A stretch of 64,000 nucleotides of DNA from Ensifer adhaerens (GTDB lineage: Bacteria > Pseudomonadota > Alphaproteobacteria > Rhizobiales > Rhizobiaceae). Shown piece after piece: positions 52,197 to 60,612 of the stretch. A program made the position numbers and the translations under genes. Below the pieces are notes generated by a model, which did not search any database, was not told where the DNA came from, and worked only from the letters and a program-made list of their open reading frames with translations. The stretch spans positions 496,001 to 560,000 of the forward strand of contig NZ_CP015882.1 in the NCBI RefSeq assembly GCF_000697965.2, given 5' to 3'. Numbering within the stretch: the first letter of the stretch is position 1; each line of letters begins with the position of its first letter.

Positions 52197-53027
52197 ATGA
52201 ACACATTCGCAAAACTCACCGCGGCGGCATCGTTTGCCTTGTCGCTCGCGATCGTTCCGGCCCACGCCGGTGCCGTACTCGACCACGTGCTCGATGCAAA
52301 GACACTGAAGGTAGCGACCGACGCCAACTGGGCGCCGCAGTCCTTCATGAACGAAAAGAACGAGATGGACGGCTTCGATGTCGATGTCGCCAAGGAACTC
52401 GCCAAGCGGTTGGGTGTCGGTGTCGAGTTTGTTACCCCCGGCTGGGACATCATCACGGCCGGCAATTGGCAGGGGCGCTGGGACATGCATGTCGGCTCGA
52501 TGACGCCGACAAAGGAGCGTGCCAAGGTCTTCGATTTCCCGGCCGTCTACTACTACACCCCGGCCGCCGTGGCCGTGCACAAGGACAGCCCTGTGGTCGG
52601 CCTGATCGATCTGGACGACAAGATCGTCGGCGCGACGGCGACGTCCACCTTCGAAGCCTATGCCAAACAGGATCTGACCCTCGACGCTGCTGGCGCACCT
52701 GCCTTCGAATACACCTTCAAGCCGAAAGAGGTGAAGTCCTACGCCAACTCGACGACCGCATTCGATGATTTGCGCCTCGGTGACGGCGTGCGGCTCGACG
52801 CAGTCGTATCGTCGCTGCCCAGCATTCGCGACGCAATCAAGGCCGGCTATCCGATCAAGCAGGTTGGCGACCCGGTCTTTTACGAACCGCTCGCAGTCGC
52901 CGTCGAACACGGCGACAAGGAGCTGAGCGACAAGATCGCCGAAGCGATCAAGGCGATGCAGGACGATGGCACGCTGAGCAAGCTGTCGGAGGAATGGTAC
53001 GGCGTCGACTACACCGTCGTGAAGTAA
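52197..53027 (+). CDS. Periplasmic amino-acid-type binding protein (SBP family 3)
   Basis: 276 residues with a signal peptide (MNTFAKLTAAASFALSLAIVPAHAGA). LDAKTLKVATDANWAPQSFMNEKNEMDGFDVDVAKELAKRLGVGVEFVTPGWDIITAGNWQGRWDMHVGSMTPTKERAKVFDFPA is the classic family 3 N-lobe, and DKIAEAIKAMQDDGTLSKLSEEWYGVDYTVVK the end. It feeds the permease and ATPase that follow. The ligand is likely a cationic or polar amino-acid-like compound that is the pathway substrate (inference). Confidence 0.9.
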   Translation: MNTFAKLTAAASFALSLAIVPAHAGAVLDHVLDAKTLKVATDANWAPQSFMNEKNEMDGFDVDVAKELAKRLGVGVEFVTPGWDIITAGNWQGRWDMHVGSMTPTKERAKVFDFPAVYYYTPAAVAVHKDSPVVGLIDLDDKIVGATATSTFEAYAKQDLTLDAAGAPAFEYTFKPKEVKSYANSTTAFDDLRLGDGVRLDAVVSSLPSIRDAIKAGYPIKQVGDPVFYEPLAVAVEHGDKELSDKIAEAIKAMQDDGTLSKLSEEWYGVDYTVVK

Positions 53028-53085
53028 GGCAGCCATGTCTGGCGGTCCGGGCAGCCGGACCGCACGTTGTCCAAAGGGACCAAAG

Positions 53086-54060
53086 ATGCTTTATCCCGAT
53101 ACTGTCGAGTCCGAAATACTCGTCCACAAACCATGGTTCGTGGCCAGCATGTTCGCTGCCGTCCTCATTGCCTTCACGGCCTTCGGCCTGACCGGCACAA
53201 CGATGGGCGAATTGATGCGGCCAGTGATCGGCGAGCCGCTCGAAAGCGGATTCTACGGCCGCTTTGCGACCGCCTTCGTCGTGGCGGTGCTCTTCTGCCT
53301 CAACATCGTCCTGATCGGCTTTGCGAGCCTCAGGGTCCAGATCGTGGTCGTCTGGCTCGAGTTGCTGGCGCTGTTCCTCGCCTTCTTCCAGACCTTCGAT
53401 CTCAGCCTGCCCTTCATAGAGGAAAAGTTGCCGTTCCTCATCACGCAAGGGCTGGTGACGACGGTCTATGTTTCGGCGATCTCGATTGTGATTGCCTCGG
53501 CGATCGCCATCCTTGGCGCCGTGGCCAAGCTCTCGACCAACGGCTTCGCCTATGCGATTGCGAGCTTCTACACGTCCTTCTTTCGCGGTCTGCCGCTGTT
53601 GATGCAGGTTTATCTGATCTATCTCGGCCTGCCGCAGCTCGGCTTCATCATCGACGCGGTGCCGGCCGGTATTCTGGCACTTTCGCTCTGCTACGGCGCA
53701 TACATGACGGAAATCTTCCGCTCCGGCATCCAGAGCATCGACCGCGGCCAGTGGGAGGCGTCGCGCTCTATCGGCTTCGGCTTCGGGCTGACGATGCGCA
53801 AGGTCATCCTGCCTCAGGCGTTGCCGGTCATCATCCCGCCGACCGGTAACCAGTTCATTTCCATGCTGAAGGACAGCTCGCTGGTCTCCGTCATCGGTGT
53901 CTGGGAGCTCATGTTTCTCGCACGGACGCTCGGCCAGAAGACCTTCCAGCATATGGAAATGCTCATATCAGCCGCCATGCTCTACTGGACGATGTCTATC
54001 GTTCTCGAGCTGATCCAGTCCCGCATCGAACGTCACTATGCCAGGAGCAAGGTCAGATGA
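53086..54060 (+). CDS. Amino-acid-type ABC transporter permease
   Basis: 324 residues. An N-terminal extension with two or three membrane helices is followed by the HisM/GlnP core: [59 protein letters not shown] and the EAA loop [58 protein letters not shown]. It forms the channel as a homodimer. The start at 53086 follows AAAGGGACCAAAG. The ATPase gene overlaps its stop by four bases. Confidence 0.9.
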   Translation: MLYPDTVESEILVHKPWFVASMFAAVLIAFTAFGLTGTTMGELMRPVIGEPLESGFYGRFATAFVVAVLFCLNIVLIGFASLRVQIVVVWLELLALFLAFFQTFDLSLPFIEEKLPFLITQGLVTTVYVSAISIVIASAIAILGAVAKLSTNGFAYAIASFYTSFFRGLPLLMQVYLIYLGLPQLGFIIDAVPAGILALSLCYGAYMTEIFRSGIQSIDRGQWEASRSIGFGFGLTMRKVILPQALPVIIPPTGNQFISMLKDSSLVSVIGVWELMFLARTLGQKTFQHMEMLISAAMLYWTMSIVLELIQSRIERHYARSKVR

Positions 54061-54800
54061 GCGCCGAGACCATCATCGACGTCAAAAATGTTTCCAAGTG
54101 GTACGGCGCCTTCCAGGTGCTGACCGACATCAACCTGACGGTCCGCAAGGGCGAACGCATCGTGATTTGCGGTCCGTCCGGATCCGGCAAATCTACCTTG
54201 ATCCGGTGCTTCAACCGCTTGGAAGCGCACCAGGAAGGTGAGATCGTCGTCAACGGCATCAACCTGCATCCGAAGATGCGCAATGTCTCGGATGTGCGCC
54301 GCAACGTCGGCATGGTGTTCCAGCACTTCAACCTTTTCCCGCACATGACCGTGCTGATGAACTGCATGGTCGGACCGATGTGGATCAACGGCGTGCCGGA
54401 AGCGGAGGCGCGGGCAAGGGCGCTCACATTCCTCGATCGGGTACGCATCCCGGAACAGGCCCACAAGTTTCCAATCCAGCTTTCCGGCGGCCAACAGCAG
54501 CGCGTCGCGATCGCGCGCTCGCTCTGCATGCAGCCGGCCGTGATGCTGTTTGACGAACCGACATCCGCGCTCGACCCCGAGATGGTGTCCGAAGTCCTTG
54601 ATACCATGACGAGCCTGGCAAAGGACGGCATGACGATGGTCTGCGTCACCCACGAGATGGGGTTCGCCAGGGCCGTCGCAGATCGCGTGATCTTCATGAA
54701 CTCGGGACAGATTCTCGAGGAGGCTAGGCCCGATGATTTCTTCGACAATCCAAAACACGAGCGGACCAAGCTGTTTCTCGGTCAGATCCTGAAGCATTAG
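54057..54800 (+). CDS. Amino-acid-type ABC transporter ATPase
   Basis: 247 residues. Walker [14 protein letters not shown]-loop [29 protein letters not shown], Walker [17 protein letters not shown] and H-loop [15 protein letters not shown] show a complete GlnQ/HisP-type ATPase. It powers the importer with the permease just upstream (ATGA overlap). Last gene of the operon. A decayed AraC gene on the opposite strand meets its 3' end. Confidence 0.92.
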   Translation: MSAETIIDVKNVSKWYGAFQVLTDINLTVRKGERIVICGPSGSGKSTLIRCFNRLEAHQEGEIVVNGINLHPKMRNVSDVRRNVGMVFQHFNLFPHMTVLMNCMVGPMWINGVPEAEARARALTFLDRVRIPEQAHKFPIQLSGGQQQRVAIARSLCMQPAVMLFDEPTSALDPEMVSEVLDTMTSLAKDGMTMVCVTHEMGFARAVADRVIFMNSGQILEEARPDDFFDNPKHERTKLFLGQILKH

Positions 54801-54849
54801 CTCGGCGCCCAACAGTTTCAGCTACCAGTTGATGCTCGTTGGTGCGTTC

Positions 54850-54999
54850 TGATGCGCGGAACGCGCTCGGCGTGTCTCCGAACGCTTTGCGAAACTCACG
54901 CGAGAAATGCGCTGTGTCCGCGAAGCCTGTGATATTTGCAATTTCCATCACAGTCAGCGAGCCGCCGGAAAGCAGGTACCGCCCGTAGTTCAGTCGCAA
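54850..54999 (-). pseudogene. AraC-family regulator fragment
   Basis: About 50 codons match the second helix-turn-helix of GlxA/AraC proteins: LRLNYGRYLLSGGSLTVMEIANITGFADTAHFSREFRKAFGDTPSAFRA. The rest of the protein is missing; upstream the sequence changes directly into the IclR gene end at 55006. It is therefore a remnant left by a deletion or recombination that joined the two modules. Confidence 0.7.
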
Positions 55000-55005
55000 A
55001 AAGGT

Positions 55006-55830
55006 TCAGCCCTTCTGCGCGGCCCGCAAGGCGGAGGCCGGATAACGTAGGGTCGGGTCGAAAGGATTGAGCTTACTGCTGATCGCTTGCGCCTCTGCCT
55101 TCAAGAGATCGGTGATCGTGCCGCTTCGCGTTTCCGTCAGGCGCGATGCCAGCGTGCCGATGCTCAAGGAGGCGACGGCGATGCCGTTGCGGTCAAGAAC
55201 CGGCACGCCGAGCCCGGCCATGCCCTCGATCATCTCGAAGTTCATCTGGGCTGCGCCGATCCGCCTGACCTCCTCGATCTTGATGCGCAGGTCCACCTCG
55301 TCGATCGCCGCCCGGTCCATGATGCGAGGCATATTAAACTTGATGATCGCCTCGCGTTCTTCCTCTGGCAGGTGGGCGAGGATGGCGATGCTGCCCTGGC
55401 CGATGCCGAGCGGCACCTTGCCGCCGATGTCGCCGGTAAAGGAGCGGATCGGGAAGGGACCCTCGACGCGGTCGAGGCAGATTGCGTCAAAATTGCTGCG
55501 CACCAGCAGAAAGACCGTGTCGTTGAAGGTGGCGGACAGCCTCAAGAGTGACGGCCGGGCGATGTCGAGGATGCCTTCTCGCCTGCGCGCCTGCGAGGCG
55601 ATCGAGAAGAACTCCAGCGACAGGCGGTAGGATTTCCCCTCTGGCATTTGCTCCACGAGGCCTTCAGCAATCAGGGTCTTCAGTAGCCGATGCGCCGATG
55701 GCTGGCTGAGATTCAGCCTCCGCGCGAGATCGATGACCCGCACACCCTCGCTCGCGTTATCTGCGAGGTCTTTCAGGATGTGGATCGCCTTGGTGAGGCT
55801 GGAGCTTCCGGCGTTCTCTGGTTCCGACAT
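55006..55830 (-). CDS. IclR-family transcriptional regulator
   Basis: 274 residues. The winged helix SLTKAIHILKDLADNASEGVRVIDLARRLNLSQPSAHRLLKTLIAEGLVEQMPEGKSYRLS is followed by the IclR effector domain (RSNFDAICLDRVEGPFPIRSFTGDIGGKVPLGIGQGSIAILAHLPEEEREAII, and GVPVLDRNGIAVASLSIGTLASRL). The start at 55830 gives the usual length. It is divergent from the ABC/dehydrogenase operon and very likely controls it, with two AATTCCG sites in the shared promoter region. Confidence 0.9.
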   Translation of the reverse strand: MSEPENAGSSSLTKAIHILKDLADNASEGVRVIDLARRLNLSQPSAHRLLKTLIAEGLVEQMPEGKSYRLSLEFFSIASQARRREGILDIARPSLLRLSATFNDTVFLLVRSNFDAICLDRVEGPFPIRSFTGDIGGKVPLGIGQGSIAILAHLPEEEREAIIKFNMPRIMDRAAIDEVDLRIKIEEVRRIGAAQMNFEMIEGMAGLGVPVLDRNGIAVASLSIGTLASRLTETRSGTITDLLKAEAQAISSKLNPFDPTLRYPASALRAAQKG

Positions 55831-55861
55831 TTGCGAAAATCTTTCAAAATCTGCGTGGCAT

Positions 55862-55898
55862 AATTCCGTATATCGGATTTTTCTAACAAAAAATTCCG
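55862..55898. promoter_or_regulatory. Candidate IclR operators in the divergent promoter region
   Basis: AATTCCG occurs at 55862-55868 and again at 55892-55898, exactly 30 bases apart. The first is the left arm of TCCG-TATAT-CGGA (55865-55877). The sites are just upstream of the IclR gene in very AT-rich DNA before the ABC operon. By-eye evidence only. Confidence 0.4.
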
Positions 55899-56165
55899 AA
55901 ATAGAAAATTGCATTTGTGTTTTTCGTCAATTTCCTGGAGTTAATTCACACAAGCCTTCTTCAAGGGGTGGATGTGCCAGACGTGAATAGCCGAGAGGCT
56001 ATTCCGAGCGCGAAACCGTGCCTTTATCGGTGCACTCGCGTACGCCGGAGATCTCAACGCCTGAAGGAAGGTTCGATGGTTGACGACGTGTCGCAGCCGC
56101 CGGGATCGCCGACAAGAAAAATGGGGCAGGCGATCTCAGGGGTAGCGACCCAGGGGAGAATGAGC

Positions 56166-57224
56166 ATGAGTTTCCTGAACCTTGAGAAGGTCTCCAAGTT
56201 TTATGGATCAGTCGCAGCCGTTCATGATTTCGATCTGGCGGTCGAAAAGGGCGAGTTTATCTCGCTGCTCGGGCCCTCGGGCTGCGGCAAGACGACGACC
56301 CTGCAGATGATCACTGGGCTCGTGCGTCCCTCCTCGGGCACGATCACCATGGGCGGGCGCGACATCACTCATTTGCCGCCGCCGCAACGCGAACTGGGCG
56401 TAGTCTTCCAGAGCTATGCGCTCTTCCCCCATATGACCGTGGCGCAGAATGTTTCCTTCGGCCTCGAAATGCGCAAGGTCGCAAAACCGGAGCGCGACAA
56501 ACGGATCAAGGAGATCCTGTCGCTGGTCCATCTCTCGGCGCTTGCCGATCGCTACCCGCGCGAGATGTCGGGCGGGCAGCGCCAGCGCGTGGCGATTGCC
56601 CGGGCGCTTGTCATCAATCCGCCGGTGCTTTTGCTTGACGAGCCGCTATCGAACCTCGATGCGCAGCTTCGCGAGGAGATGCAGTTCGAATTGCGCCGCA
56701 TCCAGCAGACCGTCGGCATCACGACGATCATGGTGACCCATGATCAGGCTGAAGCGCTGTCGATCAGCGATCGCGTCGTCGTCATGGAGAAGGGGCGCAT
56801 CACCCAGGTCGATACGCCTTACGAACTCTATGAGCATCCCCGCAACGACTTCATCTCGTCCTTCGTCGGCAAGTCCAACTTCATGTGTGCGACCTCGTCC
56901 TTCAACGGCAAGGGCGCGTCGATCAGCATCGACAACACGCCGATCCGCTTCAACACCGACCGCCGCGAGCCGGATGGCAAAGTCTCGATCTTCATCCGCC
57001 CGGAAAAGCTCCGGCTGACCGAGCCCGGCGAGGGTCAGATCCAGGGGAAAGTGACGACACGCTATTTCATGGGGAGCCAATGGCTGGTCAGCGCCGAGAC
57101 ATCGGCGGGCGTTCTTGCCGTTGCTGTTCCCAATCTCGGTGCGCCGCCGCCGATGGAAGGCGAAACCGTTGGGCTTGCCTGGCAGAGTGCCGATTGTCGT
57201 GTGCTGGCGGGAGCGGCCAAGTGA
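56166..57224 (+). CDS. Polyamine/opine-type ABC transporter ATPase (PotA-like)
   Basis: 352 residues. GPSGCGKTTTLQMITGL (Walker A), [47 protein letters not shown] (Walker B) and VTHDQAEAL (H-loop), then a C-terminal TOBE regulatory domain (KVSIFIRPEKLRLTEPGEGQIQGKVTTRYFMGSQWLV). Start at the second of two close Met codons, spaced 7 bases from AGGGGAG; a long upstream extension is open but unlike the family. First gene of a seven-gene operon, overlapping the next by ATGA. The leader from 55831 is 335 bases. Confidence 0.9.
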   Translation: MSFLNLEKVSKFYGSVAAVHDFDLAVEKGEFISLLGPSGCGKTTTLQMITGLVRPSSGTITMGGRDITHLPPPQRELGVVFQSYALFPHMTVAQNVSFGLEMRKVAKPERDKRIKEILSLVHLSALADRYPREMSGGQRQRVAIARALVINPPVLLLDEPLSNLDAQLREEMQFELRRIQQTVGITTIMVTHDQAEALSISDRVVVMEKGRITQVDTPYELYEHPRNDFISSFVGKSNFMCATSSFNGKGASISIDNTPIRFNTDRREPDGKVSIFIRPEKLRLTEPGEGQIQGKVTTRYFMGSQWLVSAETSAGVLAVAVPNLGAPPPMEGETVGLAWQSADCRVLAGAAK

Positions 57225-58096
57225 TGAGCGCCGCTACCTCCGCCATCAAGCCGCGCCAGCTCGCGCCCTTGGCTCTTTCCGGGCCGACCACCCTGTTCTT
57301 CATCGGCCTCGTGCTCTTGCCGCTTCTGTTGACGGTGATCCTCTCCTTCAACAGCTATGACTATACCGCCGGGATCCAGAGCGACTTCACCTTCGCCAAC
57401 TACCTCACGGTGTTGCAGGACGAATATTATCTCTCGACCTTCTGGCGGACATTGCGGCTTGCGCTTCTGACGACGGTCATCACGGTGGCGATCGGTGTGC
57501 CGGAGGCCTACGTGCTCTCGAACATGCGCAAGCCCTGGCGGTCGATCTTCTTGCTCGTGATCATCGGCCCGCTGCTTGTTTCTGTGGTGGTGCGCACCTT
57601 CGGCTGGAGCATGCTGCTCGGCAAGAACGGCTTTGTAAACAGCGCGCTTGCCATTGTCGGCCTTGACCCGGTGCAGCTTCTCTACACCGAGACGGCGATC
57701 GTCATCGGTCTCGTCCATATCATGCTGCCGTTCATGGTTATCCCCGTCTGGACCGTTCTGCAGAAACTCGACCCGACGGTCGAGGCGGCAGCGCTCACCC
57801 TCGGCGCCTCGCGCTTCACCGCCCTTCGTCGCGTCGTCTTTCCGCAGGCGGCTCTCGGCATCCTCTCGGGCAGCCTCATCGTCTTTGCACTCTCGGCAAG
57901 CTCGTTTGCCATCCCCGGCCTGCTTGGCGGCCGGCGGCTGAAAATGGCGGCAACACTTGTCTACGACGAGTTCCTGATCGAGCTGAACTGGCCGCTCGGT
58001 GCGACCATCGCGATCATCGTGCTTGTCGCCAATCTCGTCATCATGCTCGCCTATAACCGCCTCATCGAGCGGCAGGCGAAGCGCAAGCTGGGTTGA
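57224..58096 (+). CDS. ABC transporter permease, PotB-like
   Basis: 290 residues, about six membrane helices. GPTTLFFIGLVLLPLLLTVILSFNSYDYTAGIQSDFTFANYLTVLQDEYYLSTFWRTLRLALLTTVITVAIGVPEAYVLS and the EAA loop LDPTVEAAALTLGASRFTALRRVVFPQAALGILSGSLIVF are typical of the first permease of polyamine/spermidine-type importers. ATGA overlap with the ATPase. Confidence 0.9.
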   Translation: MSAATSAIKPRQLAPLALSGPTTLFFIGLVLLPLLLTVILSFNSYDYTAGIQSDFTFANYLTVLQDEYYLSTFWRTLRLALLTTVITVAIGVPEAYVLSNMRKPWRSIFLLVIIGPLLVSVVVRTFGWSMLLGKNGFVNSALAIVGLDPVQLLYTETAIVIGLVHIMLPFMVIPVWTVLQKLDPTVEAAALTLGASRFTALRRVVFPQAALGILSGSLIVFALSASSFAIPGLLGGRRLKMAATLVYDEFLIELNWPLGATIAIIVLVANLVIMLAYNRLIERQAKRKLG

Positions 58097-58100
58097 AGCC

Positions 58101-58895
58101 ATGCAGAGAAACGGACCCATCGCTCTCGCATTCCATAGCCTTGTCGTCGTCTTCATGCTGGCGCCGATGGTGGTCGTCTGCCTCGTGGCCTTCACGCCGG
58201 AAAACACCCTGGCGATGCCCTGGAATGGGCTGTCGCTACGGTGGTTCAAGGCGGTTTTCCATCATGCCGACTTTATGTCGTCCTTCGGCAACAGCGTAAG
58301 GCTCGCCCTGCTGTCAGCCACCATCTCCACCGTTTTTGCGGTTCCGGCGGCGCTGGCGATCACCCGCTACGATTTCCGCGGCCGTGAGGCGCTGAACGCG
58401 CTCTTCCTGTCGCCACTGATCATTCCGCACCTGGTCCTCGGCGTCGCTTTCCTGCGTCTCTTCTCGCTGATGGGCATGGGCGGGTCCTTCGGTTGGCTTG
58501 TCGCCACCCATGCGATCGTCGTCACCCCCTATACGCTGCGGCTGATCCTGGCGTCACTCACCAGCATGGACCGCAACGCCGAAAATGCGGCGCGCACGCT
58601 GGGGGCTGCGGAGTGGACGGTGTTTCGCCGGATCACCATGCCGCTCATGCTGCCAGGTGTCAGCGGCGGCTGGTTGCTCGCCTTCATCAACAGTTTTGAC
58701 GAGCTGACCATGTCGATCTTCGTGACGTCGCCGTCGACGGTAACGCTGCCGGTCCGCATGTACATGTACGCAAGCGAATCCATCGATCCGATGATGGCGG
58801 CCGTTTCGACGCTCATGATCGCGCTCGCCACCATCACGATGATCATCCTGGATCGCCTGTTCGGTCTCGACCGGCTGCTTGTGGGCAAGGGCTGA
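58101..58895 (+). CDS. ABC transporter permease, PotC-like
   Basis: 264 residues. HSLVVVFMLAPMVVVCLVAFTPENTLAMPWNGLSLRWFKAVF and the EAA loop MDRNAENAARTLGAAEWTVFRRITMPLMLPGVSGGWLLAFINSFDELTMSIFVTSP mark the second permease of a Pot-type importer. It pairs with the PotB-like protein. Starts four bases after that gene's stop. Confidence 0.9.
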   Translation: MQRNGPIALAFHSLVVVFMLAPMVVVCLVAFTPENTLAMPWNGLSLRWFKAVFHHADFMSSFGNSVRLALLSATISTVFAVPAALAITRYDFRGREALNALFLSPLIIPHLVLGVAFLRLFSLMGMGGSFGWLVATHAIVVTPYTLRLILASLTSMDRNAENAARTLGAAEWTVFRRITMPLMLPGVSGGWLLAFINSFDELTMSIFVTSPSTVTLPVRMYMYASESIDPMMAAVSTLMIALATITMIILDRLFGLDRLLVGKG

Positions 58896-58901
58896 TATCC
58901 G

Positions 58902-59216
58902 ATGTCGATGAACCCGTTGCTTCGGCGGCGCTACCGCCTGGACGAGACACCCGTGCCCTTCACATTGAACGGAACGGCCCAAACCGGGCGCCGTGGCGAC
59001 ACGGTGCTGACGGCAATACTCTCGGTGAGCGGTCACCTGAGACAGAGCGAATTCACCGGGGAGAAGCGGGCCGGCTTCTGCCTGATCGGCGCCTGTCAGG
59101 ATTGTTATGTGATGACGGCGCAAGGCAGCCGCGTCCGCGCCTGCAGCACCGCCTTGCTCGCGGGCATGGCTTTCATCACCGATCTCGGCGCGGTGTCGGA
59201 GACGGCCCATGACTGA
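58902..59216 (+). CDS. [2Fe-2S] subunit of a three-part amino/imino-acid dehydrogenase (HcnA-like)
   Basis: 104 residues. Cys60, Cys65, Cys68 and Cys81 (C-x4-C-x2-C-x12-C) form a plant-type [2Fe-2S] site. The length and pattern match HcnA of hydrogen cyanide synthase and the gamma subunits of opine oxidases and D-hydroxyproline dehydrogenase. It passes electrons between the flavin subunits encoded next. Six bases after the permease gene and overlapping the next gene by eight. Confidence 0.85.
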   Translation: MSMNPLLRRRYRLDETPVPFTLNGTAQTGRRGDTVLTAILSVSGHLRQSEFTGEKRAGFCLIGACQDCYVMTAQGSRVRACSTALLAGMAFITDLGAVSETAHD

Positions 59217-60612
59217 GCCGTTGCAGCCCGTCATCGTTGGCGCCGGACCGGCAGGCATACGCGCCGCCGAGCGCCTCGTGCGCGCAGGTCTCAGGCCGAT
59301 CGTGCTTGACGAAGGTCAGCGCGCTGGCGGGCAGATCTATCGACGCCCGCTGATCGACGACGGTCGATCCTATCGCAGCCGCTATGGTTCGGAAGCCGGC
59401 AAGGCAAGAAGGTTACACGAGGCTTTCGAGGCACTCTTGCCTGCGATCGACTATCGCCCCGAAACGCTGGTCTGGAATGTTTCGGCGGCTGAGCACGGCA
59501 ATCAGCTCGATGTCCTTTTGGCCGGCGTGCATTGGCAGATCGGCTTTTCGCAACTGATCCTGTGCACCGGCGCGACCGATCGCGTGCTGCCATTTCCGGG
59601 ATGGACGACGCCTGGAGTTTACACGCTCGGCGCCTCCCAAGTGGCGCTGAAAGCCCAGGGCTGCACAATTGGCGACCGCATCGTCTTCATGGGCTCCGGT
59701 CCGCTGCTCTACCTCGTTGCCTGGCAATATATGAAGGCCGGCGCGTGCGTGGAGGCGGTGCTCGACACAGCACCCATCACGTCGAAGCGACACTTGCTGT
59801 CGCTTGCCATCCATGCGCCGCGCATCGTCGGGCTTGGTGTTTTCTACGGGCTCCAGCTCCAGCTGGCCGGCGTGAAGATCCGCAACGGCGTGCGGCCGGA
59901 GGCGGTCCTCGGGACGGGCCAGGTCGAAGGTCTTCGCTTCCGTCGGCGGGCAAGCAAAGGTGAGGTCGTCGAGACGGTATCCTGCGACGCGCTCGCCTAC
60001 GGTTTTGCCCTTCGGCCAGAAACCCAGCTTGCCGATCTTGCCGGCTGCCGTTTCTGTTTTGACGAGCGCGATCGCGTGTGGCTGCCTGAGCGAGACGCCA
60101 TGGGGCGCACTAGCCGGGCCAACGTATACGTTGCCGGTGACGGCAGCGGAATTGCCGGCGCCGATGCGGCGGAAGTCTCGGGCGAGCTCGCCGCGGCCGC
60201 TCTGCTCGAGGATGCGGGGAAAGCATCAGCGGATGGAGCGCGCCTGCTGGCGGCTCGCGAAGCGATCCTGCGGCAGCGTGATATCCTCGAACGTGCCTTT
60301 CCCTTCCCGGTTGATTGGTTCGAGAGGGTCCCGGACGAGACGACGCTGTGTCGTTGCGAGGAGATTACCATTGCAGAAGGACGCCGCGCCATTGCGAGCG
60401 GCTCCATCAGCGAGATCAACCGCCTGAAGGCGCTGAGCCGGGTCGGGATGGGACGTTGCCAGGGGCGCATGTGTTCCGCCGCTGCCACCGAGTTGTTGAG
60501 CGGGCTTTGTGGCGTTTCGCCCGGTGAGGTTGGTCGCCTTCGCGCTCAGGCGCCGGTCAAGCCGATCCCGCTTGGTTTCGGTGCTGCCGTAAAAGCGGAG
60601 GCTCGGTCATGA
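59209..60612 (+). CDS. FAD/NAD(P)-binding subunit of the dehydrogenase (HcnB / opine oxidase A-like)
   Basis: 467 residues. N-terminal FAD fold PVIVGAGPAGIRAAERLVRAGLRPIVLDE, a second dinucleotide fold in the middle, and VYVAGDGSGIAGADAAEVSGELAAAALL near residue 310. The C-terminus carries a BFD-like [2Fe-2S] domain with LCRCEEITIAEGRRAIASGSISEINRLKALSRVGMGRCQGRMCSAA. This is the alpha subunit of heterotrimeric opine oxidase / HcnABC-type enzymes. It forms the electron-transfer flavin part. Overlaps the next gene by four bases. Confidence 0.87.
   Translation: MTEPLQPVIVGAGPAGIRAAERLVRAGLRPIVLDEGQRAGGQIYRRPLIDDGRSYRSRYGSEAGKARRLHEAFEALLPAIDYRPETLVWNVSAAEHGNQLDVLLAGVHWQIGFSQLILCTGATDRVLPFPGWTTPGVYTLGASQVALKAQGCTIGDRIVFMGSGPLLYLVAWQYMKAGACVEAVLDTAPITSKRHLLSLAIHAPRIVGLGVFYGLQLQLAGVKIRNGVRPEAVLGTGQVEGLRFRRRASKGEVVETVSCDALAYGFALRPETQLADLAGCRFCFDERDRVWLPERDAMGRTSRANVYVAGDGSGIAGADAAEVSGELAAAALLEDAGKASADGARLLAAREAILRQRDILERAFPFPVDWFERVPDETTLCRCEEITIAEGRRAIASGSISEINRLKALSRVGMGRCQGRMCSAAATELLSGLCGVSPGEVGRLRAQAPVKPIPLGFGAAVKAEARS

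Noticed and set aside
56160..56165. Earlier ATG of the PotA-like gene
   Set aside because: It lies only 0-2 bases from the GGGGAGA ribosome site; the ATG at 56166 has a proper 7-base gap.
57062..58249. 395-codon minus-strand frame opposite the PotB/PotC-like genes
   Set aside because: Same antisense composition artefact; the permeases on the plus strand have all family motifs and tight overlaps.
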